Positions 52,361-61,969 of a stretch of 64,000 nt of DNA are shown here, one piece after another. The DNA comes from Shimia sediminis (lineage in GTDB: Bacteria > Pseudomonadota > Alphaproteobacteria > Rhodobacterales > Rhodobacteraceae), in the NCBI RefSeq assembly GCF_003990645.1, contig NZ_RYZK01000013.1, positions 22,400 to 86,399 on the forward strand, read 5' to 3'. How positions within the stretch are numbered: the first letter of the stretch is position 1; the number at the start of each line of letters is the position of its first letter. The translations under genes and the position numbers were made by a program. Under the pieces are notes generated by a model, which saw only the letters and a program-made list of their open reading frames with translations, ran no database searches and was not told where the DNA came from.

Positions 52361-53338
52361 TCAGGGCAGCGCAACCTGGGCTGCGATCTCGTCGATCACC
52401 TGATCTGGCGTCATGCCATCCCCCTGAGCCTCGAATGACAAAGCAATGCGGTGGCGTAACACATCGTTGAGAATCGCACGCACGTCGACGGGATCGACAT
52501 AGTCGCGTCCGTTCATCCACGCGTGGGCCCGAGAACATTTGTCCAATGCCAGAGAGCCGCGGGGCGAGGCGCCAATCTCGATCCAGCGCCCCAGGTCCTG
52601 CGAAATCGCGCCCGGTGTGCGTGTCGCCTGTACAAGGTCGGCGAAATAGCGATCCATGGCGTCCGCGACGTGGATCTTACCGATCTCGGCGCGGGCCTGA
52701 AACACTGCGTCTTGTGGGATTGCCGGAGGGCGCTCTGACTTGGCCCCGGTATTGCCGGCATGATCCTCGCCACGCACCAGACGAATGACTTCGACCTCAT
52801 CTTCAACCGGGGGATAGAGAACCTGCACATGCATCAGAAAACGGTCCATCTGTGCCTCGGGCAGAGGGTATGTGCCCTCTTGTTCGATGGGGTTCTGGGT
52901 GGCCATCACGATGAACAGCGGCGGCATCTTGTGGGTGGTGCCCGCGACTGTGACCTGGCGTTCTTCCATGGCCTCCAATAGCGCCGCCTGCACCTTGGCA
53001 GGCGCGCGGTTGATCTCGTCCGCCAGCACGATGTTGGCAAAGACCGGCCCCGGCTCGAACCGGAACTCGGCCGCGCCGCCGGACTGGTGGTACACTTCGG
53101 TGCCAGTCACGTCAGAAGGCAAGAGGTCAGGCGTAAACTGAATGCGACTGAAATCAGCCTCGAGGTTCTTGGCCATTGCCTTGACGGCACGTGTCTTGGC
53201 CAATCCGGGCAGGCCTTCGATCAAAAGGTTGCCATTGGCGAGAAGGCCGATCACCAGCCGGTCAATCACATCCTTCTGACCAATGATGGTCTCGCCCATG
53301 CGTTTCTTTAGCGTGGCAATATCGTCAAGTGCACTCAT
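52361..53338 (-). CDS. MoxR-family AAA+ ATPase
   Basis: 325 residues. Walker A is GLPGLAKT at 42-49, Walker B VLADEINRA near 110, sensor 1 ATQNPIEQEGTYPLPEAQMDR near 135, and a C-terminal lid. It remodels or loads metal into client enzymes together with VWA proteins. Its ATG overlaps the phosphatase gene stop by 4 bases, tying the Bat system to the sulfatase and phosphatase genes upstream. Confidence 0.94.
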   Translation of the reverse strand: MSALDDIATLKKRMGETIIGQKDVIDRLVIGLLANGNLLIEGLPGLAKTRAVKAMAKNLEADFSRIQFTPDLLPSDVTGTEVYHQSGGAAEFRFEPGPVFANIVLADEINRAPAKVQAALLEAMEERQVTVAGTTHKMPPLFIVMATQNPIEQEGTYPLPEAQMDRFLMHVQVLYPPVEDEVEVIRLVRGEDHAGNTGAKSERPPAIPQDAVFQARAEIGKIHVADAMDRYFADLVQATRTPGAISQDLGRWIEIGASPRGSLALDKCSRAHAWMNGRDYVDPVDVRAILNDVLRHRIALSFEAQGDGMTPDQVIDEIAAQVALP

Positions 53339-54330
53339 CGGGAACGTTTCCAGTTTGGATTGATCGGGAAGATGCGTCCCCAGTCGTTTTTCATGTCAAC
53401 AATTAGCCAACCACGGTCTGGCCCCTCATCTAGGCCGCGATTAAGGACACCGATATGCCCCTCTCGATCATAGGCCCATTCGTGATCGCCGTCGGTGTGA
53501 TGCACCAAAAGGCCCAACCGGGGGCCGTCCCCCGCAGTGGTCCATTCCAGCATCTGGAAATCCCCGTCAGAGTTCCCGCCAGCAAGGATCGGGCGCTTGC
53601 CAATGTGGTGTGAAATTGCCACCGGCTTGCCCTCTTTGTCGTCGACAAAGAAAACATCACCGCCCTTGACGATGGTGGGCACACCATCGACGACCTCGTA
53701 GGTCGAGGTGATCGAGCTGCCTATCACCTGCTCGGGTGGAATGTTGTAAGCTTCTTCGGCAAAGACTCGCATGAACTGGATACCGCCACCCGAGACAATG
53801 TAGGTTTTAAAACCCTGATCACGCAGATAGCTGAGAAGCTCCAGCATGGGCTGGTACAGCATCGTGTCATAGGCCATATCGGTTTGCGGGTGGCGTTCCC
53901 GCGCCAGCCAGTCGGCAACTTCGGCCTGGAAGGTTGCAAGCGGCATGTTTGCATGTGATGCGGCCAGCACCTCGACCAAACCTTCTTTGCCAGTGGCCAG
54001 GAGCGCCTTGTAATCCCTGGCTGCGGCAGCCTTGAGCGCGTCCGTGGCCAGAATACTTGGGTCGGCTTCTCCCATCTTTGCAACCTGATCCACGGCATAA
54101 ATCAGTTGGAAATAGACCGGTTGCTCGGCCCACAGAGTGCCATCATTGTCAAAAGTCGCGATGCGATCCGCCGGTGTCACGTAGTCGGGGCCTTCGGGAT
54201 CCGTCACCGCCGTGACAAAATCGATCAAGCGAGATTTGGTCTCGCCCTCATTCCAGGACGGAAGCGGGTCCGCCAGAGCGTGCCCCCCGATCATGGTAAG
54301 AAGCATGGCGATGGTACATAAGCGGGTCAT
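53335..54330 (-). CDS. Periplasmic HAD-superfamily phosphatase
   Basis: 331 residues from the ATG at 54330. Signal peptide MTRLCTIAMLLTMIGGHALA, then the HAD nucleophile motif ATFDNDGTLWAEQP near 62 (DxDGT), motif II YIVSGGG near 175 and motif IV AGGNSDGDFQML near 250. A periplasmic acid-phosphatase-like role is expected. It is co-directional with the arylsulfatase (105 bases upstream) and overlaps moxR. Confidence 0.85.
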   Translation of the reverse strand: MTRLCTIAMLLTMIGGHALADPLPSWNEGETKSRLIDFVTAVTDPEGPDYVTPADRIATFDNDGTLWAEQPVYFQLIYAVDQVAKMGEADPSILATDALKAAAARDYKALLATGKEGLVEVLAASHANMPLATFQAEVADWLARERHPQTDMAYDTMLYQPMLELLSYLRDQGFKTYIVSGGGIQFMRVFAEEAYNIPPEQVIGSSITSTYEVVDGVPTIVKGGDVFFVDDKEGKPVAISHHIGKRPILAGGNSDGDFQMLEWTTAGDGPRLGLLVHHTDGDHEWAYDREGHIGVLNRGLDEGPDRGWLIVDMKNDWGRIFPINPNWKRSR

Positions 54331-54382
54331 GCGAAGCCCCTTTACAATCAAATCAAAAACCTCTGTCTGTCCCTGTCTGCTG

Positions 54383-54410
54383 GAAACCGCCCCCAAATGG
54401 AGGCGGTTTC
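54383..54410 (-). terminator. Hairpin between arylsulfatase and phosphatase genes
   Basis: GAAACCGCC (54383-54391) pairs with GGCGGTTTC (54402-54410) around a 10-base loop. On the minus-strand transcript no T run follows, so it may stabilise the sulfatase message or cause partial stop; on the plus strand TTTCTTT follows. Confidence 0.5.
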
Positions 54411-54435
54411 TTTCTTTACCGGGCTGACCCCCAAG

Positions 54436-56037
54436 TTAATTGTGGGTCGGTGCAGTCAGCTTGTCCATCACCTGTTCCAGGCTGAAGCTCGCCGCTTTCT
54501 GGCGTGGCGGATACTCTTGGAACGTGGCCAGGAATTGCCCAACATAAGCCTGCGCCGGAACCAGCAGATAGGCACGGTCAAGGAGCCAGTCATAGTAGGT
54601 GTTCGACGTCTGATAGCTACGCTCATAGGGATCGCGGCGCAGGTTAAAGATCAGCGGGACACGTAGCGGGGTGAACGGCTCCATCCAGGCGCGGAGGGTT
54701 TTGTATTCCTTCTGCTCCATGAAGATCATCTTCCACTCGCGCCAGCGCAGGGCGGTCAGGTCACCATCATCCGAGAAATAGAAAATCTCGTCGCGCGGGC
54801 CTTTGGCCTCGGCCCCGGTGAGATGGGGCAGGAAGTTGTAGCCATCCAGGTGCACCCTGTACTCGCGACCTATGGCCTGAACGCCACCGGCCATCAGGTC
54901 GTCCTTGATGGTTTCATTGCCCGCGGCAGCCAGAAGAGTCGGCAACCAATCCATGTGGTGCATGATCTCGTTCGAAATCGACCCTTCGGCAATTTGCCCA
55001 GGCCAGCGCACCATCGACGGCACACGCCATCCACCCTCGTAGTTGGTGTTTTTCTCACCAAAGAAGGGGGTCGCAGCCGCATCAGGCCAGGTGTTGTAAT
55101 GCGGCCCGTTGTCGGTCGAATAGTGCACGATGGTGTTGTCAGCGATACCCAGCTCATCCAGCAGGTCAAGGAAGATACCAATGTGCAGATCGTGCTCGAT
55201 CATGCCCGCGGTGTATTCATCGACCTTGTGGCCTGCAATTTCATTGGCCTTGGCGCGCATATCTTCCCGTACGTGGGTGCGGAAGTGCATGCGGGTGCCG
55301 CTCCACCAGACATAAAAGGGTTTGCCCTGCTCATGCGCACGGGTGATGAAGTCCACAGCCGCCGCGACGGTTTCATCATCCACGGTTTCCATGCGCTTCT
55401 TGCTCAGCGGGCCGGTGTCTTCGATGCTGCCATCCGCCGACGACTTGATCACGCCGCGCGGACCAAAGGTTTCGCGGAAGGTCCGGCCATCCGCCATCAC
55501 CATATCACCGGGGTAATCTTCGTTTTCCGGCTCTTCCTCGGCATTGAGGTGGTAAAGGTTGCCGAAGAACTCATCAAAGCCATGGTTGGTGGGCAGGTGT
55601 TCGTCGCGATCACCAAGGTGGTTCTTACCGAACTGGCCGGTGACGTAACCCTCGGCTTTCAGAAGACCCGCGATGGTGGGATCTTCGACTTGCATCCCCT
55701 CTTTGGCCCCGGGCAGGCCCACTTTGGACAGACCCGTACGGAATACCGACTGGCCCATGATGTAAGATGAGCGACCTGCGGTACAGGATTGTTCACCATA
55801 GTAGTCGGTGAAGATCATGCCTTCGTCGGCGATGCGGTCAATATTGGGTGTGCGATACCCCATCATGCCCATGGTATAGGCAGAGATATTGGACTGACCG
55901 ACATCATCCCCCCAAACCACAAGAATATTGGGTTTATCCTGTGCCCAGGCAGGCAAAGCCGTCCATAACGTAGCGGCAACCACCACGCCGGTCATAGCCT
56001 TGACACCCTTCAGCACAGCTGAGAGTTTGTACTGCAT
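54436..56037 (-). CDS. Exported arylsulfatase (formylglycine type)
   Basis: 533 residues with signal peptide (cleavage after LPAWAQ near 33). Metal ligands D44 and D45 (WGDDVGQSN); the residue converted to formylglycine is C85 in SCTAGRSS (C-x-A-x-R); GKNHLGD near 130 and STDNGPHYNTWPD near 300 complete the site. It hydrolyses a sulfate ester in the periplasm. No formylglycine-generating enzyme gene lies in the window. Divergent from an AraC regulator; heads the sulfatase-phosphatase-Bat gene run. Confidence 0.93.
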   Translation of the reverse strand: MQYKLSAVLKGVKAMTGVVVAATLWTALPAWAQDKPNILVVWGDDVGQSNISAYTMGMMGYRTPNIDRIADEGMIFTDYYGEQSCTAGRSSYIMGQSVFRTGLSKVGLPGAKEGMQVEDPTIAGLLKAEGYVTGQFGKNHLGDRDEHLPTNHGFDEFFGNLYHLNAEEEPENEDYPGDMVMADGRTFRETFGPRGVIKSSADGSIEDTGPLSKKRMETVDDETVAAAVDFITRAHEQGKPFYVWWSGTRMHFRTHVREDMRAKANEIAGHKVDEYTAGMIEHDLHIGIFLDLLDELGIADNTIVHYSTDNGPHYNTWPDAAATPFFGEKNTNYEGGWRVPSMVRWPGQIAEGSISNEIMHHMDWLPTLLAAAGNETIKDDLMAGGVQAIGREYRVHLDGYNFLPHLTGAEAKGPRDEIFYFSDDGDLTALRWREWKMIFMEQKEYKTLRAWMEPFTPLRVPLIFNLRRDPYERSYQTSNTYYDWLLDRAYLLVPAQAYVGQFLATFQEYPPRQKAASFSLEQVMDKLTAPTHN

Positions 56038-56173
56038 TTTGCATTCTCCCTAGTGAATTGAACTCATTAGTTTTTTTAATTTCCGGGCTTTTGGCCCGTT
56101 GCGACAAGTACTACATGACCGATACAAACTCAGAGCGCTTGCCATTTTGCGCCAAACGATCACAATACCCGCT

Positions 56174-57190
56174 ATGGTAGCACAGCTTATTCCTTTGACA
56201 AAGGCCACCGGCATGGGTCCTTTGCCGGCAATGCTGGAAGACATGGCCGGCGTGCGCCCTCTGGAACGTGCTTTTGCCAAAACGCAGCTGCCGCTGGCAA
56301 TCATCGAACACCTCGATCAGGAAATCCTGATGCCTCAAATGGTACACCTGTTTGAAAACGCCAGCCGCGAGGCGGCCGACGATTTGTTCGGACTGCGGGT
56401 TGGACTTGCAATGAAGCCTACTGTGTATGGCAAATGGGTTCGATATGCGATCGAAGCAGCAACCCTTCACGGGGCGGTCCTGCGGTTGAAACAAACGATC
56501 TCGTTGCATCAGAACATCGGTAACATCCTCCTGGAGCGGCAGGGTGAGACGGTCCTTTTGACCTACTCCCATCAATCCGTGGTCTCAGAACATGGCCGTC
56601 ACCACGCCGATCACATACTACCCCCTCTGCTGGGCATAGTAAGGCACTTTCTGGGGGCCAATTGGCAACCTGAATGGGTGCGGCTTTTCTATGGCAAAGA
56701 CCACCGCCACAATGGGTTGGAGCATATGTTGGCAACTGAGGTGCGGTATCGTGGCAGTGGGGTATCCGTCGCACTGACTGCGACCGATTTGGCCACCAAG
56801 AATCCAACCTTGGCCGCGACTCCGCTGACGTCGACCGATGTCCTGTCAGATGTGCTGTCAACAAAGGCTAAAGGCTCCTTGGCACAAATCGAAGCTCTCA
56901 TGTCACTGCGGCTCCTTGAAGGGAACAGCGATATCGCGGGGGTGGCAGAGCTCGCGAAATCCAGCGTGCGCAGTTTGCAACGCTTGTTGCGGAACGAAGG
57001 TGTAAGTTATCGAGCGTTGCTGGACCGGGTGCGATTTACTAAGGCGTCGACGCTACTATGTGAAACTCAGGCTCCGATCACCGAAATTGCCCTGATGACC
57101 GGGTTCAGCGACCCTGCGCATTTCACACGATCGTTTAAGCGGTGGGCCGGGATGCCCCCAAGCCATCTGCGTCATATGCAGCAGGCATAA
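56174..57190 (+). CDS. AraC-family transcriptional regulator (OruR/ArabinoseBd type)
   Basis: 338 residues from the ATG at 56174, a length that fits the family; an in-frame TTG at 56099 would add 25 residues and cannot be excluded, since neither start has a good ribosome site. The N-terminal about 200 residues are the arabinose-binding-like domain of the OruR group. The C-terminal two-HTH AraC domain is clear: SVRSLQRLLRNEGVSYRALL, then ITEIALMTGFSDPAHFTRSF, then KRWAGMPPSHLR. Divergent from the sulfatase, its likely target. Confidence 0.9.
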   Translation: MVAQLIPLTKATGMGPLPAMLEDMAGVRPLERAFAKTQLPLAIIEHLDQEILMPQMVHLFENASREAADDLFGLRVGLAMKPTVYGKWVRYAIEAATLHGAVLRLKQTISLHQNIGNILLERQGETVLLTYSHQSVVSEHGRHHADHILPPLLGIVRHFLGANWQPEWVRLFYGKDHRHNGLEHMLATEVRYRGSGVSVALTATDLATKNPTLAATPLTSTDVLSDVLSTKAKGSLAQIEALMSLRLLEGNSDIAGVAELAKSSVRSLQRLLRNEGVSYRALLDRVRFTKASTLLCETQAPITEIALMTGFSDPAHFTRSFKRWAGMPPSHLRHMQQA

Positions 57191-57365
57191 GGCGGCACAT
57201 CGGTCGCCAGTACAAAGTGAAGCCACTGGGTTAATCATACAAAACAGCGACTCATCAACAGGATCAGTTAATAAGCAACGTCAACAACGTAAGCCTTTCA
57301 AAGCAATCTAGGCGCGGGCACCTTTTCTAAGAACCAAAATGAAATTCACAATCCAAGCTGAGATG

Positions 57366-58466
57366 TTACTCAATGAGGACCTCGGTGGTTCCATCGCCAC
57401 GAAGCGTCGCCTCGAGCAGTTCAAGATCGTCGGAGCAATCAAGGTACTGCGTCACCAACCCGGGCGGGATCACGAAAGCGTCTCCGGGTTCAAGCACGCG
57501 CGGCACCTTGTCTTCGGCGTGCAGGGTCATGGTGCCCGCCATCACAAAGGTGAAATGGATGTCAGAATCGTGGCGGGTTCTGGCAGTGGGTCCACCATCA
57601 TATCGCGCGACCTGAATGCCTGCGACCCCCTTGGTTCCGGCGCTGATGCCGGTGTCACGGCAGGTAAAACCGGGGATGCGAAAGGGCTGCCAAGTCGCTT
57701 TGGACTTAACGTGGTGCACAAATCTCTGCCCCTGCCACTCACGCTCAGGGTCACCAAAACCGTTGGGCAGGACGGTTTCATGATCGATTGTGGTTATGTG
57801 CTCCGCCGGAACGCCGATTTCAATCACCTCGATGTCAGGTGAAGCATGACAAACCCGATGGCGTATTTCCGGAGGCTGGATGACACAGTCACCAGCCTCC
57901 AACCGCATCATGTCATCTCCCTGATCTTCGTACAGAACATCGACCCAACCTTTGTAGCAGAAAATCAACTGAAACCCGACCGTGTGGTAATGCACCATGT
58001 CTGGTACCGGTCCACCATCAGGGATACGGATGTGGCTGGCGATGATCGACCCACCCAGCCGCGTTGGAATCAGATCACGATAGTGCATCCCAGCACGCCC
58101 GATGATCCAAGGTGCCTCGTCACGCAACCGGCGGACGGCGTATTCGTGCTTGGTTGCAGGCTGAACAAGCATGGGGGTCAGCGGCACAATCTCGATTTGG
58201 GTTCCATTGGGGGCAGTCAATGCTGTTTGACCTTGGGCAAAATCGCCAACATCATCTGTCAGAATGCGAAGGACACCCGGCGCAACGTCGGCACCCTTGC
58301 GAATGCGCAAGGCCAGCCCGTGCCCGGAAAAGCTTGCCTCCGTAGGGTCGTCCGCAGGAAAGATCGAGTCCATTCGAAACCCAAGCGTCTTTGTGAAAAA
58401 CGGAATGTCATCGCGGATTTCATTGGTAGGCAGCAAGATTTCCGCTTTGATTTCAGACTGTGTCAT
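57366..58466 (-). CDS. VOC-cupin-cupin fusion protein
   Basis: 366 residues from the ATG at 58466. Residues about 5-105 look like one glyoxalase/VOC module (EILLPTNEIRDDIPFFTKTL, then GFRMDSIFP). Residues about 145-245 form a cupin with HYHTVGFQLIFCYKGWVDVL and a late IQPPEIRHRV; residues about 275-360 form a second cupin (DSDIHFTFVMAGTMTLHAED, then GDAFVIPPGLV). Both modules are metal-dependent folds, so a dioxygenase or isomerase is possible, but I cannot name the substrate. Monocistronic between the AraC and LuxR genes. Confidence 0.78.
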   Translation of the reverse strand: MTQSEIKAEILLPTNEIRDDIPFFTKTLGFRMDSIFPADDPTEASFSGHGLALRIRKGADVAPGVLRILTDDVGDFAQGQTALTAPNGTQIEIVPLTPMLVQPATKHEYAVRRLRDEAPWIIGRAGMHYRDLIPTRLGGSIIASHIRIPDGGPVPDMVHYHTVGFQLIFCYKGWVDVLYEDQGDDMMRLEAGDCVIQPPEIRHRVCHASPDIEVIEIGVPAEHITTIDHETVLPNGFGDPEREWQGQRFVHHVKSKATWQPFRIPGFTCRDTGISAGTKGVAGIQVARYDGGPTARTRHDSDIHFTFVMAGTMTLHAEDKVPRVLEPGDAFVIPPGLVTQYLDCSDDLELLEATLRGDGTTEVLIE

Positions 58467-58649
58467 GTGTTCGCCACCATGCGTTGTGTTTCTCAGGTGA
58501 AACATCAGCTTCTGATACAGTGCAGAATTCTTGTGTAGCGTGTCGCAGAATGTCCAAACCGCGCGTCGGACTGCTAGATGTTTTCTGTTGTCTCATACTG
58601 AAGTGCTACCCCCCGCCCCCTCGTCCTGCAAGGGCCTTGGGCACGCAAC

Positions 58650-59273
58650 CTACCCTTCGTTCGTGCGAGAAAACTGCGACGAATAATAATATGCAATCGC
58701 CTGAGCCCGGTTCTTGACCGAGAGTTTTTCATAAACGTTGGACAGGTGGAATTTCACGGTATTTGTCGAGATGCCAAGCTCTTTGGACAACTCGCGGTTG
58801 GACATGCCCTTGGCCAACGCCTCAAGGATCGCGCGTTCTTTTCGGGACAGGCTGTAGATCGGATCCTGGTGCATCTTGCGCACATCGACAAAGGGAAACA
58901 CCATCTTACCGGCAGCCACTTCGGCGCATGTTTCCAAAAGGCCCTGTACGTCCCCCGAGCGGTTGGCAAAACCAGCTGCCCCCGCCTGCATGGCCAGGCG
59001 CGGGGCATCGCCACCCGCTTCGCCATAGACCACAAACCGGGGTGCGTTTTCGTGTTCACGCAGCACTTCAATCAATTTGGCGGCCCCGAGTACCGGCAAG
59101 TGCCAGTCCACCACACCAACCTGAACCGGGACACGCATGACCGTGCCAAGGAACCCTTCGGCGGTGGCCGAAGTCGCCACTAGAGAGAATCGCGAGTCGC
59201 GGTCAAAAATCTCAGACATGGCCGACAGGACCAAGGGGTTGCTGTCTGCGAGCATGATGTCGATTTGATCCAT
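58650..59273 (-). CDS. LuxR-family response regulator, likely serine-cycle regulator
   Basis: 207 residues: an N-terminal receiver domain (about 4-120) with the acidic residue D10 and phospho-acceptor-like D56 in GVVDWHLP, and a C-terminal LuxR HTH (about 140-200; SRKERAILEALAKGMSNREL, then STNTVKFHLSNVYEKL). No histidine kinase gene is adjacent. Divergent from the serine-cycle operon across 230 bases holding two palindromes, so control of that operon is the natural guess. Confidence 0.9.
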   Translation of the reverse strand: MDQIDIMLADSNPLVLSAMSEIFDRDSRFSLVATSATAEGFLGTVMRVPVQVGVVDWHLPVLGAAKLIEVLREHENAPRFVVYGEAGGDAPRLAMQAGAAGFANRSGDVQGLLETCAEVAAGKMVFPFVDVRKMHQDPIYSLSRKERAILEALAKGMSNRELSKELGISTNTVKFHLSNVYEKLSVKNRAQAIAYYYSSQFSRTNEG

Positions 59274-59322
59274 GACCTCACTAATCTCCTGTTATTGTTG
59301 AGGTATTTGCAATAAACTACCC

Positions 59323-59341
59323 ATATTGGCAGGGCCAATAT
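59323..59341. promoter_or_regulatory. Inverted repeat 1 in the serine-cycle promoter region
   Basis: ATATTGGC-AGG-GCCAATAT: perfect 8-base arms with a 3-base spacer, 50 bases upstream of the LuxR-type regulator start. Candidate binding site for that regulator or for another dimer. Confidence 0.55.
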
Positions 59342-59360
59342 CGGTATACGGTGGTATCCT

Positions 59361-59374
59361 TACCCAATTGGGTA
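59361..59374. promoter_or_regulatory. 14-base palindrome (repeat 2) in the serine-cycle promoter region
   Basis: TACCCAATTGGGTA, perfectly symmetric, 130 bases upstream of the sgaA ATG. Related half-sites (CCCTATCC) follow. Candidate operator. Confidence 0.55.
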
Positions 59375-59503
59375 GGTACTTCCCTATCCAAATAGATGTC
59401 CAAAAGCAGTATTAAGCGACGTTGTGCGATCCGGCAACTGTCGATTTTCTATGAGGCAACTCGACTGACGGCGATAAATCGATCGCACAACAAGGGACAT
59501 GAG

Positions 59504-60748
59504 ATGCGTTCAGAGATTTTTCCAACACTTGGAATTCCCGAGACATTGGCCGCTGGCCCGGGTCCCGGCAACACCGACCACCGCGTTCTGGAAGCTTTCG
59601 TGCGCACCGGTGTCGCGGACCACATGCAGGAAGATGTGCTGCGCGGAATGGTGGAATGCAAACACATGCTCCGACAGGTCTGGGGCACTTCGAACACTTA
59701 TACGTTTGCGGTAGCAGGCACTGGATGGAGTGCGCTTGACACCATGTTCTCGGCGGTCATGCCGGGCGACAAGGTTGTGGCCTTTGTGAACGGAACTTTT
59801 TCGGGCATCGACGGCCTGACCCTGCGCATCAAGGCCGCCACACCGCAAGAGCATGCTGCAAACCCACTTGACCCGCAGGCCGCAAGTGTAATCTTGATCG
59901 ACGTGCCCCACGGCCAATCTGTCACTGGCGAGATGGTCGAAGCCGCACTGGCCGCACACAAACCCAAGTGGGCCTTTATGGCGCATTGGGAAACGGGGTC
60001 GGGCCGGGTGAACGACATCCAAGGTTTTTCAGATGCCTGCCTGCGCCACGATGCTATGGGTCTGGTGGATGCTGTTTCATCATTGGGAATCGAGGATTTC
60101 TCGATTGATGACTTCGCGGGCGTTGTTGGCTGGGCCTCTTGCCCGCAAAAGGGGCTGTGCTGCCTGCCGCTGACTTATGCTCCGGTCAGCTTTGCCGATG
60201 CCTATATTGCCTCTCTCAAGGCCAGTGGTGCGTATAGTTATGTTCATAACCCGCTGTTCGAAGCGCGCCATTGGGGCATTGTTGACGGGCAAGATGTCGA
60301 AAAGGGCACCTATCACCGAACCCACTCGGCCTATGCAGTTGCTGCCTTTCACGAGGCGCTGCGCCTGACCTTGCAACAAACACTACCCGAGCGCGCGGCA
60401 TCCTATGCGCATCACGAAGCCGTCTTGCGCGAAGTGGTGACAGCCATGGGCTGCACGGTCACTTCAAATATGACCAGCCTTTTGGTGCTGAACCTGCCAC
60501 CAGACTTTGCAGGACGGGAAATGGAGCTGGTGCAGAACTGTCGTGCCGAAGGGTTCGGTATTTGGCCAACCCTTTCAGCGCCCGTGCAGGTGCGCATCGG
60601 TATCCTCAATCAGCTGACCCCAACGGCTATTCGCGAGATCGTCCGCCGCTTTGGTGACGCGCTCAAAGTACTTGGGGCCGAACTGGATGACGCTGAAATT
60701 CAGAGCATTCTCGACAAACACTACGTCCAGGCGATTGCTGCACAGTAA
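59504..60748 (+). CDS. sgaA: Serine-glyoxylate aminotransferase
   Basis: 414 residues from the ATG at 59504 (AGGGACATGAG upstream); the frame is open to 59396 but that part crosses the promoter. Class V PLP enzyme: it converts serine and glyoxylate to hydroxypyruvate and glycine, a key serine-cycle step. The PLP lysine is K216 in SCPQKGLCCLPL; the AGPGPGNTDHRVLEA start is the AGAT/SGAT signature. Directly followed by mtkA, mtkB and hprA, which confirms the assignment. Confidence 0.94.
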   Translation: MRSEIFPTLGIPETLAAGPGPGNTDHRVLEAFVRTGVADHMQEDVLRGMVECKHMLRQVWGTSNTYTFAVAGTGWSALDTMFSAVMPGDKVVAFVNGTFSGIDGLTLRIKAATPQEHAANPLDPQAASVILIDVPHGQSVTGEMVEAALAAHKPKWAFMAHWETGSGRVNDIQGFSDACLRHDAMGLVDAVSSLGIEDFSIDDFAGVVGWASCPQKGLCCLPLTYAPVSFADAYIASLKASGAYSYVHNPLFEARHWGIVDGQDVEKGTYHRTHSAYAVAAFHEALRLTLQQTLPERAASYAHHEAVLREVVTAMGCTVTSNMTSLLVLNLPPDFAGREMELVQNCRAEGFGIWPTLSAPVQVRIGILNQLTPTAIREIVRRFGDALKVLGAELDDAEIQSILDKHYVQAIAAQ

Positions 60749-60772
60749 CGCCGCTCAAACAGGGAGGAGCAA

Positions 60773-61969
60773 ATGGACATTCACGAATATCAGGCCAAGG
60801 AAATTCTGTCGAATTTCGGTGTCGACGTGCCTGCGGGCGCGCTGGCATACAGCCCTGAACAGGCAGCCTATCGCGCCCGCGAATTGGGGGGCGACAAATG
60901 GATCGTCAAGGCCCAGGTGCATGCAGGCGGTCGCGGTAAAGCCGGTGGCGTCAAGCTGTGTGACAGCGAAAACGAAATCTATCAGGCCTGCGAAGGCATG
61001 TTTGGTCAAAAGCTGGTCACACATCAAACCGGCCCGGAAGGCAAAGGCATTTACCGCGTCTATGTCGAAGCCGCTGTGCCGATCGACCGCGAGATTTACC
61101 TGGGCTTCGTACTGGACCGTTCGAGCCAGCGGGTGATGATTGTCGCCTCCTCCGAAGGCGGCATGGAGATCGAAGAGATTTCCGAAGAGCGCCCGGACAG
61201 CATCGTGCGCTCCATTGTCGAGCCAGCAGTTGGTTTGCAAGAGTTCCAAGCGCGCGAAATCGCCTTTTCGCTTGGGCTGGAACCCGCCTTGGTGCAGCAA
61301 ATGGTGCGGACGCTACAGGGCTGTTATCAAGCTTTCCGCGATCTTGACGCCACCATGGTTGAGATCAACCCATTGGTCATCACCGGCGACAACCGCGTTC
61401 TGGCGCTGGATGCCAAGATGAGCTTTGACGACAACGCTTTGTTCCGCCACCCGCAAATTGCCGAACTGCGCGACAAAAGCCAGGAGGATCCGCGCGAAAG
61501 CCGTGCCGCGGATCGCGGCCTCTCTTACGTGGGCCTCGACGGCAACATTGGCTGCATCGTGAACGGTGCGGGCTTGGCAATGGCGACGATGGACACGATC
61601 AAGCTGGCTGGTGGAGAGCCAGCCAACTTCCTCGACATTGGTGGCGGGGCTTCTCCAGAGCGCGTGGCAAAAGCATTTCGGTTGGTTTTGTCAGACAGCA
61701 ATGTTCAGGCGATCCTCGTCAACATCTTTGCCGGCATCAACCGCTGCGACTGGGTGGCCGAAGGTGTCGTTCAGGCGCTGCGCGAGTTGGATATCGACAT
61801 CCCCGTTGTCGTGCGCCTGGCCGGGACCAACGTAGAAGAGGGACAAAAGATCCTCGCCAAATCTGGCCTGCCGATCATCCGTGCCACCACCTTGATTGAA
61901 GCCGCTGAGCGCGCCGTGGGCGCCTGGCGAAACGACCTGACCCAAGCCACCAACCTGAGGGCCGTCTGA
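60773..61969 (+). CDS. mtkA: Malate-CoA ligase (malate thiokinase) beta subunit
   Basis: 398 residues of the succinyl-CoA-synthetase beta type: ATP-grasp N-terminal half starting [20 protein letters not shown], with [17 protein letters not shown] near 48 and [12 protein letters not shown] near 200; C-terminal ligase domain with [17 protein letters not shown] near 290. In the serine-cycle setting (between sgaA and hprA) it is malate thiokinase rather than SucC: ATP, malate and CoA give malyl-CoA. Confidence 0.93.
   Translation: MDIHEYQAKEILSNFGVDVPAGALAYSPEQAAYRARELGGDKWIVKAQVHAGGRGKAGGVKLCDSENEIYQACEGMFGQKLVTHQTGPEGKGIYRVYVEAAVPIDREIYLGFVLDRSSQRVMIVASSEGGMEIEEISEERPDSIVRSIVEPAVGLQEFQAREIAFSLGLEPALVQQMVRTLQGCYQAFRDLDATMVEINPLVITGDNRVLALDAKMSFDDNALFRHPQIAELRDKSQEDPRESRAADRGLSYVGLDGNIGCIVNGAGLAMATMDTIKLAGGEPANFLDIGGGASPERVAKAFRLVLSDSNVQAILVNIFAGINRCDWVAEGVVQALRELDIDIPVVVRLAGTNVEEGQKILAKSGLPIIRATTLIEAAERAVGAWRNDLTQATNLRAV

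Noticed and set aside
56081-56100. CGGGC-TTTTG-GCCCG hairpin upstream of the AraC gene as a terminator
   Set aside because: The T run is on the wrong side for the plus strand and an A run follows on the minus strand; it lies in a divergent promoter region, so it is not a terminator.
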